Assembly: GCF_004358185.1 (NCBI RefSeq) | Contig: NZ_SMUV01000073.1 | Span: 124,001-188,000, forward strand | Source of the DNA: Antarcticimicrobium luteum | Lineage (GTDB): Bacteria; Pseudomonadota; Alphaproteobacteria; Rhodobacterales; Rhodobacteraceae | DNA: 64,000 nt | Direction: 5' to 3' | Notes under the pieces: model-generated | The model's database searches: none | Told to the model about the DNA's origin: nothing | The model's input: the letters and a program-made list of their open reading frames with translations, nothing else | In this document: positions 25,766-33,988 of the stretch, piece by piece | Numbering within the stretch: the first letter of the stretch is position 1 | Layout of the letters: every line of letters starts with the position of its first letter | Made by a program: the position numbers and the translations under genes

Positions 25766-27291
25766 GTCTCCTCCGCTTGCAGTTCCAGCGCCGCCACCGG
25801 GGCGGCGCGCAGATCGTCCACCCGCAGGGGGTAGGTCGGCTTGGACAGCCGGTTGCGCACCACCCAGATCAGCCGCTCCTGCGCCCGGGTGATCGCCACA
25901 TAGGCCAGCCGTTTCCACAGCGGTTGGCCGGCCTCGCCCCGGCCCATTCGCGCCGCCGCGTAAAGGTCGGGGGCAAAGACCTGCACCGTGTCCCACTGGC
26001 TGCCCTGCGCCTTGTGGATGGTCACCGCCGCCCCGTGCAGGAACGTCGCCCCCATCCGCGCGGCAAAGGGAATGAACGGCTCTTCCTCGTCCGGCTTCTC
26101 GATCTTGATGATCGTGGCCGCGCTGACCTGCGGATCCTCGGCGCCGATCACATGCAGCCGCGAGAACCCCGGCTTGCGTCCGGGGCCCAGATAGATCACC
26201 TGCGCCCCCTTGATCAGACCGCGCGCCTCGAGATCCAGCCGTTTCTTGCGGTGTTTGAGCGGCAGCTCGATGCCGTCGCAGATCAGCGGCTCGCCGGCCA
26301 ACAGGTCGTCCTCCGGCGCGCCGTGAACCGCGCGAAAGGCGGTGATCAGCCGGATCCGCGTGGCGTTGCGCCAGACCAGCACCGGGCTGCGCGCCATCAG
26401 ATCGACCTCGACCCGGCTCCCCCAGACCACCCGGTCGTCGCGCCGCGAGGTCTGCTCGACCATCCGCTCGAACTCTTCAAAGCTCAGCTGCGGATCGGCC
26501 AGCGCATGGGCCAGATCCAGGATCGGGTTGTCGGCCTCCTGCCGGTGAATGCGGTGCAGCTCCAGCTTGCGGGTCTCGGGCAGCGCGTCGAACACCATCG
26601 CGCCCGACTGGTTCACCGGGGCCAGCTGCGCCGGATCGCCGAACAGCAGCAGATTGGGAAAAATCTCTTTCAGATCGCCGAATTGCCGCTCGTCCAGCAT
26701 CGAGGCCTCATCGACAAAGCCGATGTCCAGCGGATCCTCCCGCCGTTTCCAGCCGGTGATGAAATCGGACCCGCGCAGGCCGGCGGCGGCCAGGGCGCCG
26801 GGAATCGACTTGTTGACCGCATAAAAGGCCGCCGCGCGGTCCAGCGCCAGATCGGTCAGCCCCTCGATCTCGGGCCGCTCGCCGGTGCCGGCCAGCCATT
26901 CGGCGATGCGTTCGTATTCCGGGTCGTAGACGGGGGTATAGAGAATGCGGTGGATGGTAGTCGCCGGCACACCGCGAAACCGCAGCACACTGGCCGCCTT
27001 GTTGGTCGGTGCCAGGATTGCCAGCGTGCGGCGCCCCCGCCGTTTGCGCCCTTCATAGTCGCCCGAAACTACCTCGACCCCGGCCGCCTCCAGCGCCTTG
27101 TAAAGCTCGGCCAGCAACAAAGTCTTGCCCGAGCCGGCCTTGCCGATCAGCGCCAGCACCCCCGACCCGGCCGCCTGAGGCGGCGTCAGGGCGCCGTTCT
27201 CCAGATCGACCCCCGCGCCGCGCAGCATCTCGGCCACGCTGTCGAAGGCGGTCGCCTGATCCTCGGAAAATGTAATAGCCGGCGCGGTCAT
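25762..27291 (-). CDS. RecD-like SF1 helicase / AAA ATPase
   Basis: 509 residues. Superfamily 1 helicase motifs are readable in order: Walker A GKAGSGKT at residues 50-57, motif Ia region LAPTNKAASVLR, motif II IGFVDEASMLD, motif III LLFGDPAQLAPV, and near the end AVTIHKAQGSQWDTV and VAITRAQERLIWV. This pattern matches the RecD/UvrD-C type. There is no partner RecBC or nuclease domain, so it is a stand-alone RecD-like helicase, common in alphaproteobacteria. It is probably involved in DNA repair or replication-fork processing. The stop overlaps the start of the SDR gene. Confidence 0.85.
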   Translation of the reverse strand: MTAPAITFSEDQATAFDSVAEMLRGAGVDLENGALTPPQAAGSGVLALIGKAGSGKTLLLAELYKALEAAGVEVVSGDYEGRKRRGRRTLAILAPTNKAASVLRFRGVPATTIHRILYTPVYDPEYERIAEWLAGTGERPEIEGLTDLALDRAAAFYAVNKSIPGALAAAGLRGSDFITGWKRREDPLDIGFVDEASMLDERQFGDLKEIFPNLLLFGDPAQLAPVNQSGAMVFDALPETRKLELHRIHRQEADNPILDLAHALADPQLSFEEFERMVEQTSRRDDRVVWGSRVEVDLMARSPVLVWRNATRIRLITAFRAVHGAPEDDLLAGEPLICDGIELPLKHRKKRLDLEARGLIKGAQVIYLGPGRKPGFSRLHVIGAEDPQVSAATIIKIEKPDEEEPFIPFAARMGATFLHGAAVTIHKAQGSQWDTVQVFAPDLYAAARMGRGEAGQPLWKRLAYVAITRAQERLIWVVRNRLSKPTYPLRVDDLRAAPVAALELQAEET

Positions 27292-27350
27292 GGCGCGACC
27301 CTACCCCGCTGCCGCGGCGGGCACCAGTATCAAGCGGCGCGCCGAACCGC

Positions 27351-27536
27351 TCAACCCGGATCGCCGGAACCGCCCGAGATGTCCCCCGCCTGCGCCCCCT
27401 CACGCCCTGCCGGCAATTCCCGGGTAGCGATCCGTCGGGCCAGTTCCAATTGCCGCCCCAATTCCGGCAATCCGTGTTTCTCGGAATAGAGGCGCAAATC
27501 CTCCAGAACGGCAAGGATCCAGTTCCGATGTGGCAT
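27351..27536 (-). CDS. Small conserved hypothetical protein
   Basis: 61 residues. The N-terminal 40 (MPHRNWILAVLEDLRLYSEK, then LELARRIATREL) look like a compact amphipathic helical protein. The last 20 residues are Gly/Asp-rich and may be disordered. I recall similar short proteins starting with a W-I-x-x-V-x-x-D-L pattern in Rhodobacterales, but no function is known to me. The start at 27536 has only a weak GGAA upstream. It is followed 59 bp later by the helicase-like gene on the same strand. It might be a chance frame, so confidence is moderate. Confidence 0.55.
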   Translation of the reverse strand: MPHRNWILAVLEDLRLYSEKHGLPELGRQLELARRIATRELPAGREGAQAGDISGGSGDPG

Positions 27537-27586
27537 AAAAAATTCCGCTATTGACTAATAATAGAAGTATTACCACGACATGTTTA

Positions 27587-27603
27587 ATTATCAATTTGAT
27601 AAT
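27587..27603. promoter_or_regulatory. AT-rich inverted repeat upstream of the small-protein/helicase genes
   Basis: ATTATCA and TGATAAT arms with a 3-bp centre, inside an unusually AT-rich stretch (about 27537-27615) in otherwise GC-rich DNA. It lies between the small-protein gene and the ccr terminator, so it is a plausible operator or promoter for the minus-strand small-protein/helicase/SDR unit. Confidence 0.4.
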
Positions 27604-27632
27604 CAAAATACGCGCAAACCCGGTCCAAAAGG

Positions 27633-27663
27633 AAAAACCCGCAACGCGATCTGCGCTGCGGGT
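27633..27663 (-). terminator. Rho-independent terminator of ccr
   Basis: Read on the minus strand, an 11-bp stem with one mismatch (ACCCGCAGCGC pairing with GCGTTGCGGGT) is followed by TTTTCCTTTT. It lies about 45 bp downstream of the ccr stop. Confidence 0.85.
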
Positions 27664-27706
27664 CTTGTCTCCGGCGCATATGGCCGGTTTCAGGTTCCGG
27701 CCGGTC

Positions 27707-28996
27707 TCAGCGGCGACCGGCCTCCAGCACCTCTTCAAAGGTGCGCAGCCCGGTTCTGGGCGATTGCACCAGCACCGACATATTGCCCGGCTTGTGCTCG
27801 TTGCGCAGCATCTTCATGTGCGCTTGCGGCAGGTCGCCCCAGGTGAACACCTCGGACATGCAGGGATCGAGGCGCCGCTCCAGCATCAGCCGGTTGGCCG
27901 ATGCCGCCTGTTTCAGATGCGCGAAATGCGAGCCCTGCAACCGTTTCTGATGCATCCACATGTAGCGGACATCGAAGGTACAGTTGAAGCCCGAGGTGCC
28001 GGCGCAGATCACAACCATGCCGCCCTTCTTGCAGACCAGCGACGACACCGGAAAGGTCGCCTCGCCCGGGTGTTCGAACACCATGTCGACGCTCACACCC
28101 TTGCCGGTGATGTCCCAAATCGCCTTGCCGAACTTGCGCGCCTCTTTCAGCCAGGCGTTATATTCCGGCGTGTTGACGGTGGGCAGGCGCCCCCAGCAGT
28201 TGAAGTCCTTGCGGTTGATCACGCCCTTGGCGCCCAGGCCCATGACGAACTCGCGCTTGTCCTCGTCGCTGATGACGCCGATCGCGTTGGCGCCGGCGGT
28301 GTTGATCAGCTGGATCGCGTAAGAGCCAAGCCCCCCCGAGGCCCCCCAGACCAGCACGTTCTGGCCCGGCTTCAGATCATGCGGGTGGTGACCGAACAGC
28401 ATCCGATAGGCGGTGGCCAGCGTCAGCGTGTAACAGGCGCTCTCCTCCCAGGTCAGGTGCTTGGGGCGCGGCATCAGCTGCTGCGCCTGCACCCGGGTGA
28501 ACTGCCCGAACGAGCCGTCCGGCGTCTCGTATCCCCAGATCCGCTGGCTGGGCGAGAACATCGGGTCGCCGCCGTTGCACTCCTCGTCGTCGCCGTCGTC
28601 CTGGTTGCAGTGGATCACCACCTCGTCGCCGACCTTCCAGCGCTTGACCTTGTCGCCGACCGCCCAGACGATGCCGGCGGCATCGGAGCCGGCGATATGA
28701 TACGGCTGCTTGTGGCCGTCAAAGGGGCTCACCGGCTGGCCCAGCGCGGCCCAGACACCGTTGTAGTTGACGCCCGCCGCCATCACCAGCACCAGCACCT
28801 CGTGATTGTCCAGCGTCGGGGTATCCACGACTTCCAGCTGCATCGCGGTGTCGGGCTCGCCATGACGCTCCTTGCGGATGGCCCAGGCATACATCTGCTT
28901 CGGCACATAGCCGAGCGGAGGCATTTCGCCCATTTCGTAAAGGTCTTTTTCGGGCGCCTCATAGGGCGCGATGCCGCCATTGGTGTCCAAAGCCAT
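27707..28996 (-). CDS. ccr: Crotonyl-CoA carboxylase/reductase
   Basis: 429 residues, full length for Ccr. It reductively carboxylates crotonyl-CoA with NADPH and CO2 to (2S)-ethylmalonyl-CoA, the key step of the ethylmalonyl-CoA pathway for acetyl-CoA assimilation. It belongs to the medium-chain dehydrogenase/reductase family: GroES-like N-terminal half (NYNGVWAALGQPVSPFDG, AGSDAAGIVWAVGDKV), then the nucleotide-binding GASGGLGSYAIQL at about 218-230. The segments FEHPGEATFP and GSHFAHLKQAASANRL are hallmarks that separate Ccr from other zinc-free MDR enzymes. It has its own terminator. Upstream lies a 167-bp gap with tandem CAACATTG repeats. It shares a locus with ecm, mch and mcl2. Confidence 0.97.
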   Translation of the reverse strand: MALDTNGGIAPYEAPEKDLYEMGEMPPLGYVPKQMYAWAIRKERHGEPDTAMQLEVVDTPTLDNHEVLVLVMAAGVNYNGVWAALGQPVSPFDGHKQPYHIAGSDAAGIVWAVGDKVKRWKVGDEVVIHCNQDDGDDEECNGGDPMFSPSQRIWGYETPDGSFGQFTRVQAQQLMPRPKHLTWEESACYTLTLATAYRMLFGHHPHDLKPGQNVLVWGASGGLGSYAIQLINTAGANAIGVISDEDKREFVMGLGAKGVINRKDFNCWGRLPTVNTPEYNAWLKEARKFGKAIWDITGKGVSVDMVFEHPGEATFPVSSLVCKKGGMVVICAGTSGFNCTFDVRYMWMHQKRLQGSHFAHLKQAASANRLMLERRLDPCMSEVFTWGDLPQAHMKMLRNEHKPGNMSVLVQSPRTGLRTFEEVLEAGRR

Positions 28997-29066
28997 GATG
29001 GCCTCCTTCTCTATCCTCTGTGCCGCGATGCAGAATCGCGGCTCTCAGGATGGGATAGAAACAGCC

Positions 29067-29085
29067 GCGCAACATTGCAACATTG
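29067..29085. promoter_or_regulatory. Tandem CAACATTG repeats upstream of ccr
   Basis: Two adjacent copies of CAACATTG (29070-29077, 29078-29085) lie in the AT-richer ccr upstream region. The first is part of GCGCAACATT, whose complement AATGTTGCGC also occurs upstream of mcl2 (45282-45291). Regulation by an EMC-pathway regulator such as a RamB-type protein is possible but not shown. Confidence 0.35.
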
Positions 29086-29163
29086 AATTGGTGTGTTTTT
29101 GTAATTTTATGACTTTGCGACCGCAGAAAGACCTTCGCGCCCGCAGAATGAGCTGGACGTCCC

Positions 29164-30576
29164 CTACCCATCCCCCGGCGCGGCCTCCGGCTCGGCCCCC
29201 AACCCATTTCCGGGCACATCGCCCGGCATCAGGTGCCGGATCGAATTGGCGTAGAACCGCAACAGGTCACCGCCTTGCGCATCGGGGACGTAACGCCCCT
29301 GATCCTGCCGCAACGCCCCCTGCCGGCTCAATGCGCGCAACCCGGCCCCGGTCGCGGCATGCGGATCGGCGCACAGCCGGCCTACGGTCGAGGCTGGCAG
29401 GCTGGCCAGCGCGGCAGCGGCGCGGGCGTCGATCTCGGCCCGGGTCATCGCCCCGTGGGTCTGCAACAGCCAGGCCACCAGCGGCACCGGCAGCACCGGC
29501 ACGCCATCGGCGATCCGCCGCATCAGCCGGTCCGCCAGCACCTCGGTCACGTCGCCCGACCGCTCCGCCCGCAGCGCGCGCAGCGACAGCGGCGGGCCAA
29601 AGGTGACCACCGCATCGCCGAACCGACGATAACGTCCGGTCAGCCACAGCCAGAGCTGTCGCAGCACATGCCCCGCGATCACCCCGATACGGGCATTGAA
29701 GCAGCGCCCGGTCCCCATGCTGGCGGCGATCAGGATCCGGTCCTCCAGCACCCGGTCATAGTTCAGCGCCACCGGGACAAAGACCACGTCGCGCCCCTCC
29801 GGATCGAACCCCGCGGTGATGTATTTCAGCAGCCCCAGCTTGGCCGGCATCAGCCCGCCGGTCAGGCTCAGCCCGCCCTCGGGGAACATCGCCTGGGTCA
29901 CGCCGGCGCCGGTGGCCAGCCGCACATAGCAGGCCAGAACCGCACGATAGAGATCGTTGCGCGACCTGCGCCGGATGAAATAGGCCCCCATCGCGCGGAT
30001 CAGCCGGCTCAGCGGCCAGACCTGCGCCCATTCCCCCACCGCATAGGCCAGCGCCGAGCGGTCCGCCGCCAGATAGGTGACCAGCACGTAATCCATGTTG
30101 CTGCGGTGGTTCATCACGAACACCACCGTCGCCTCGGGATCGATGGCGCGCAACGCGGGCTCGTCCAGCTGCCGCAGCCGCACATGATAAAGCGCGTTGC
30201 TCAGGAACCGCGCCGCCCTGATCGCGACTCCGAAATAGAGCGAGGCCGAGAACGACGGCACGATCTCGCGCGCATAGCGGCGCGCCTGCTGGAAGGCGAC
30301 GTTCTCGGGGATGCCCTCGGCGCGGGCATGGTCGGCGATCGCCTGGCTGACCTGCGGATTGTAGATGATCCGCTGAATCATATCAAAGCGCCGGGTCAGC
30401 TTGAACGGCTGGATCGGCCGGTCCAGCCGCTGGTTCAGCTGCGCCACCGCCCGCTCCAGCCGGCGGCGAAAATACCAGCGCACCGACGGAAACAGGAAAT
30501 GCGAGGCAAAGGTGACCGCCGCGAACAGCACGATCAGCGCAAACAGCCACAGCGGGAGTTCGACAGCCTTGGTCAT
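29164..30576 (-). CDS. PlsB-like glycerol-3-phosphate acyltransferase family protein
   Basis: 470 residues, shorter than E. coli PlsB (about 800) but with the same acyltransferase core. An N-terminal transmembrane helix (LWLFALIVLFAAVTFASHFL) is followed by acyltransferase motif I NHRSNMD (H157 to D162), motif II GAYFIRRRS, and motif III MFPEGGLSLTG. It should acylate glycerol-3-phosphate or a lysolipid at the inner membrane; which one is not certain. The start was set at ATG 30576 (MTKAVELPLWL). It lies between ccr and ecm, divergent from ecm. I recall a similar acyltransferase between these genes in relatives, which may link acyl-CoA metabolism and lipid synthesis. Confidence 0.85.
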   Translation of the reverse strand: MTKAVELPLWLFALIVLFAAVTFASHFLFPSVRWYFRRRLERAVAQLNQRLDRPIQPFKLTRRFDMIQRIIYNPQVSQAIADHARAEGIPENVAFQQARRYAREIVPSFSASLYFGVAIRAARFLSNALYHVRLRQLDEPALRAIDPEATVVFVMNHRSNMDYVLVTYLAADRSALAYAVGEWAQVWPLSRLIRAMGAYFIRRRSRNDLYRAVLACYVRLATGAGVTQAMFPEGGLSLTGGLMPAKLGLLKYITAGFDPEGRDVVFVPVALNYDRVLEDRILIAASMGTGRCFNARIGVIAGHVLRQLWLWLTGRYRRFGDAVVTFGPPLSLRALRAERSGDVTEVLADRLMRRIADGVPVLPVPLVAWLLQTHGAMTRAEIDARAAAALASLPASTVGRLCADPHAATGAGLRALSRQGALRQDQGRYVPDAQGGDLLRFYANSIRHLMPGDVPGNGLGAEPEAAPGDG

Positions 30577-30693
30577 GTGCAAGCCTTGCCGCAACCTGGC
30601 CCGGCGGGAAAGGGGCGCGTGCACAAGATGGCGGCAAAAGTGGCGCCGCCGCCGCAGCCGGCCGGGCGCCCCGCGATGCCGCAATGCAGCGAA

Positions 30694-30722
30694 TTGACAT
30701 GCGTCGATAATTACGATTTAGA
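30694..30722 (+). promoter_or_regulatory. Candidate sigma-70 promoter of ecm
   Basis: A perfect -35 element TTGACA (30694-30699), a 17-bp spacer and TTTAGA (30717-30722) lie 47 bp upstream of the ecm start, in the region between divergent genes. Confidence 0.65.
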
Positions 30723-30768
30723 ACAGCAAAGCGAAATAATCTTGCGACCCCGACTTGAGAGGTTCCCG

Positions 30769-32748
30769 ATGACGCAGACGCAGAAACCCCGCCAGACCGA
30801 CCGTCCCTGGCTGATCCGTACCTATGCCGGCCATTCCACCGCCCGGGCCTCGAACGCGCTCTATCGCAGCAACCTGGCCAAGGGGCAGACCGGGCTTTCG
30901 GTGGCCTTCGACCTGCCGACCCAGACCGGCTATGACAGCGACCACACCCTGGCGCGCGGCGAGGTCGGCAAGGTCGGCGTGCCGGTCTCGCATCTGGGCG
31001 ACATGCGGATGCTGTTCGACCAGATCCCGCTGGACCAGATGAACACCTCGATGACCATCAACGCCACCGCCCCCTGGCTGCTGGCGCTCTATATCGCGGT
31101 GGCCGAGGAACAGGGCGCCGACATCTCGAAACTGCAGGGCACGGTGCAGAACGACCTGATCAAGGAATACCTCTCGCGCGGCACCTATGTCTGCCCGCCG
31201 AAGCCCTCGCTCAGGATGATCGCCGACGTGGCCGAGTATTGCTATACTCATGTGCCGAAATGGAACCCGATGAATGTCTGCTCCTATCACCTGCAAGAGG
31301 CCGGCGCGACGCCCGAGCAGGAGCTGGCCTTTGCGCTGGCGACCGGCATCGCGGTACTGGACGAATTGCGCCCCCGCGTCCCGGCCGAGGATTTTCCGGC
31401 CATGGTCGGACGCATCTCGTTCTTTGTGAATGCCGGGATCCGCTTCATTACAGAAATGTGCAAGATGCGCGCCTTTGTCGATCTCTGGGACGAGATCTGC
31501 GAAAAACGCTATGGCGTCACCGACCCGAAATTCCGCCGCTTCCGCTATGGCGTGCAGGTCAACTCGCTTGGCCTGACCGAACAGCAGCCGGAAAACAACG
31601 TCTACCGCATCCTGATCGAAATGCTGGCTGTGACGCTCAGCAAAAAGGCCCGCGCACGCGCCGTGCAATTGCCCGCTTGGAACGAGGCGCTGGGCCTGCC
31701 GCGCCCCTGGGACCAGCAATGGTCGATGCGGATGCAGCAGATCCTGGCCTATGAGACCGATCTGCTGGAATATGAGGATCTGTTCGACGGCAACCCGGCG
31801 GTCGACGCCAGGGTCGAGGCGCTGAAAGCGGGCGCGCGGGCGGAACTGGCCAATCTCGACAGCATGGGCGGTGCGATCCAGGCGATCGACTACATGAAAT
31901 CGCGGCTGGTCGAGTCCAACGCCGAACGGCTGGGCCGGATCGAGGCCGGCGAAACCGTGGTCGTCGGCGTGAACCGGTTCACCACAACCGAGCCCTCGCC
32001 GCTGATGAGCGCCGATGGCGGCATCATGACGGTCGACCCGGCGGTGGAACAGGATCAGATCGACCGGCTGAACGCCTGGCGCGCCGAGCGGGACGAGCCG
32101 GCGGTTCAGGCCGCCCTCGCCGCCCTGCGCGAGGCCGCGCGCGAGGGGCGCAACATCATGGAACCCTCGATCGCCGCCGCCAGGGCCGGCGCCACCACCG
32201 GCGAATGGGCCGAGCAGATGCGCACCGTCCATGGCACCTATCGCGGACCCACCGGCGTGTCCGGCTCGGTCTCGAACAGAACCGAGGGGCTGGAGGATCT
32301 GCGCGAGGCCGTCGATGCGGTCAGCGACAAACTGGGCCGCCGGCTGAAATTTCTCGTCGGCAAACCGGGTCTTGACGGCCATTCCAACGGCGCCGAGCAG
32401 ATCGCCTTCCGCGCCCGCGATTGCGGCATGGACATTTCCTATGAGGGGATTCGCCTCACCCCGCAGGAAATCGTCGAAAAGGCGCAAAGCGAAAACGCCC
32501 ATGTGGTCGGCCTTTCGATCCTGTCCGGCAGCCACATTCCTCTGGTCGAGGATGTGATGACCCGCATGCGCGCGGCGGGCCTTGGGAAGACCCCGGTTAT
32601 CGTCGGCGGAATCATTCCCGAGGACGATGCTGAAAAATTACGCAAAATGGGTGTGGCAAAAATCTACACACCGAAGGATTTCGAGCTAAATACCATTATG
32701 GGCGATATCGTGACACTGGTGGATCCGGAAAGAATTGCGGCGGAATAA
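30769..32748 (+). CDS. ecm: (2R)-ethylmalonyl-CoA mutase
   Basis: 659 residues, the length of Ecm/MeaA rather than the longer methylmalonyl-CoA mutase large subunit. It is an adenosylcobalamin-dependent enzyme converting ethylmalonyl-CoA to methylsuccinyl-CoA in the EMC pathway. The N-terminal TIM barrel shows IRTYAGHSTARASNALYRSN and VAFDLPTQTGYDSDH. The C-terminal B12-binding domain has the D-x-H-x-x-G base-off motif as GLDGHSNG (D536, H538, G541). The ATG at 30769 follows GAGAGG by seven bases and a candidate sigma-70 promoter lies at 30694. A longer in-frame extension upstream runs through the opposite gene and is rejected. Confidence 0.96.
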   Translation: MTQTQKPRQTDRPWLIRTYAGHSTARASNALYRSNLAKGQTGLSVAFDLPTQTGYDSDHTLARGEVGKVGVPVSHLGDMRMLFDQIPLDQMNTSMTINATAPWLLALYIAVAEEQGADISKLQGTVQNDLIKEYLSRGTYVCPPKPSLRMIADVAEYCYTHVPKWNPMNVCSYHLQEAGATPEQELAFALATGIAVLDELRPRVPAEDFPAMVGRISFFVNAGIRFITEMCKMRAFVDLWDEICEKRYGVTDPKFRRFRYGVQVNSLGLTEQQPENNVYRILIEMLAVTLSKKARARAVQLPAWNEALGLPRPWDQQWSMRMQQILAYETDLLEYEDLFDGNPAVDARVEALKAGARAELANLDSMGGAIQAIDYMKSRLVESNAERLGRIEAGETVVVGVNRFTTTEPSPLMSADGGIMTVDPAVEQDQIDRLNAWRAERDEPAVQAALAALREAAREGRNIMEPSIAAARAGATTGEWAEQMRTVHGTYRGPTGVSGSVSNRTEGLEDLREAVDAVSDKLGRRLKFLVGKPGLDGHSNGAEQIAFRARDCGMDISYEGIRLTPQEIVEKAQSENAHVVGLSILSGSHIPLVEDVMTRMRAAGLGKTPVIVGGIIPEDDAEKLRKMGVAKIYTPKDFELNTIMGDIVTLVDPERIAAE

Positions 32749-32853
32749 TCCAGGTTCTGAATTTTGGCGCTGACCGGCACCATGATTATCGCTATTGTAA
32801 TTGGAATGCGCCGACCATAGGGATGGCGCACCGATGATTTACAGGGGAATGCC

Positions 32854-33177
32854 ATGGCGCTTGATCTGACTTCCATGACTCGCAAGGAGCTGCTTCAGCT
32901 CCAGAAAGACGTCGAAAAGGCCCTTAAAGATGCCGAGCAACGCGAAAGACGCGAAGCCCTGAAAGCGGCGGAAAAGGCTGCGGCGGAATTCGGCTTCTCG
33001 CTGTCGGAACTCTCCACCGACGCGGCGGCGCGCGGCGCGACGAAAAAACCCAAGACACCGCCGAAATACCGCAACCCGGACAACCACGAACAAACCTGGT
33101 CGGGACGCGGGCGCAAACCGCAATGGGTTCATGACGCCCTGAGCCGGGGCGCCGATATCACCGATATGGAAATCTGA
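32854..33177 (+). CDS. H-NS/HvrA-family DNA-binding protein
   Basis: 107 residues. An N-terminal coiled-coil oligomerisation helix (about residues 9-45, rich in K, E, A) precedes the C-terminal DNA-binding motif YRNPDNHEQTWSGRGRKPQW with the T-W-S-G-R-G-R-K-P core at 81-89. That core is the AT-hook-like minor-groove-binding signature of H-NS. In Rhodobacter capsulatus and R. sphaeroides the HvrA/Spb proteins of this family affect photosynthesis and nitrogen regulation. It lies 105 bp after ecm. The role here (nucleoid organisation or xenogene silencing) is inferred. Confidence 0.88.
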   Translation: MALDLTSMTRKELLQLQKDVEKALKDAEQRERREALKAAEKAAAEFGFSLSELSTDAAARGATKKPKTPPKYRNPDNHEQTWSGRGRKPQWVHDALSRGADITDMEI

Positions 33178-33195
33178 GAGCCACGCGGTCTCAAA

Positions 33196-33909
33196 ATGAC
33201 AATTCATATTGGTGCCGCGCCCGGTGACATTGCCGAAACGGTCCTGTTGCCCGGCGATCCCTACCGCGCGAAATGGGCGGCAGAGACATTTCTGTCGGAT
33301 GTGCGGCAGGTCAATGCGGTGCGCGGCATGCTGGGATTTACCGGCACCTGGAACGGCCATCCGGTCACCATACAGGGCAGCGGCATGGGCATGCCGTCGC
33401 TGTCGATCTACGTCAACGAACTGATCCGCGACTATGGCGCGCAGACCCTGATCCGCATCGGCTCCTGCGGCGGAATGCAGGATCACGTGGGTCTGCGCGA
33501 CGTGGTGCTGGCGATGACGGCCAGCACGGTGACCTCCCCCTCCTCCACCATCTTCCGCGAGGTGAATTTCGCCCCCGGCGCCGACTGGTCGCTGTTGCGC
33601 GCGGCCGTCGCGGCGGCCGAGGCAAAGGGCACCCGCACCCATGTCGGCGGCATCTATTCGTCGGACACCTTCTATGACGAACGGCCCGATCTGAACGAAC
33701 AGATGGTGCGCCATGGCATCCTGGCGGTGGAAATGGAGGCCGCGGAACTCTATATGCTGGCCGCCCGCTATGGCCGCCGCGCGCTGGCGGTGCTGACGGT
33801 CTCCGACCACCTGATCACCGGCGAGGCGCTGGCCTCCGAGCATCGGGAAAGCAGCTTTGGCGACATGGTGGAAATCGCGCTGAACGCCGCGTTCCCCGAC
33901 GCCCGCTAA
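33196..33909 (+). CDS. deoD: Purine-nucleoside phosphorylase, DeoD type
   Basis: 237 residues, the typical hexameric DeoD length. It phosphorolyses purine (deoxy)nucleosides to base and (deoxy)ribose-1-phosphate. Recognisable motifs are [28 protein letters not shown], the [12 protein letters not shown]-type segment (present as [11 protein letters not shown]) and [10 protein letters not shown] with the catalytic aspartate. It follows the H-NS-like gene by 18 bp. With the BMP nucleoside importer at 17.5-22 kb it may form part of a salvage route, but they are not in one operon. Confidence 0.94.
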   Translation: MTIHIGAAPGDIAETVLLPGDPYRAKWAAETFLSDVRQVNAVRGMLGFTGTWNGHPVTIQGSGMGMPSLSIYVNELIRDYGAQTLIRIGSCGGMQDHVGLRDVVLAMTASTVTSPSSTIFREVNFAPGADWSLLRAAVAAAEAKGTRTHVGGIYSSDTFYDERPDLNEQMVRHGILAVEMEAAELYMLAARYGRRALAVLTVSDHLITGEALASEHRESSFGDMVEIALNAAFPDAR

Positions 33910-33939
33910 AGCGCGCTGGCGCGAAAAAGCATGTGCACC

Positions 33940-33965
33940 GCCCCTGCACCCGATGTGCACGGGGC
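33940..33965. terminator. Candidate bidirectional terminator between deoD and the DUF1989 gene
   Basis: Arms GCCCC-TGCAC (33940-33949) and GTGCA-C-GGGGC (33955-33965) pair with one bulge around a 5-nt loop, between convergent genes. There is no T-run, so this is tentative. Several further GTGCA/CTGCAC copies surround it. Confidence 0.45.
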
Positions 33966-33988
33966 CGTGCAGTGGGCGTGCAGCCGGG

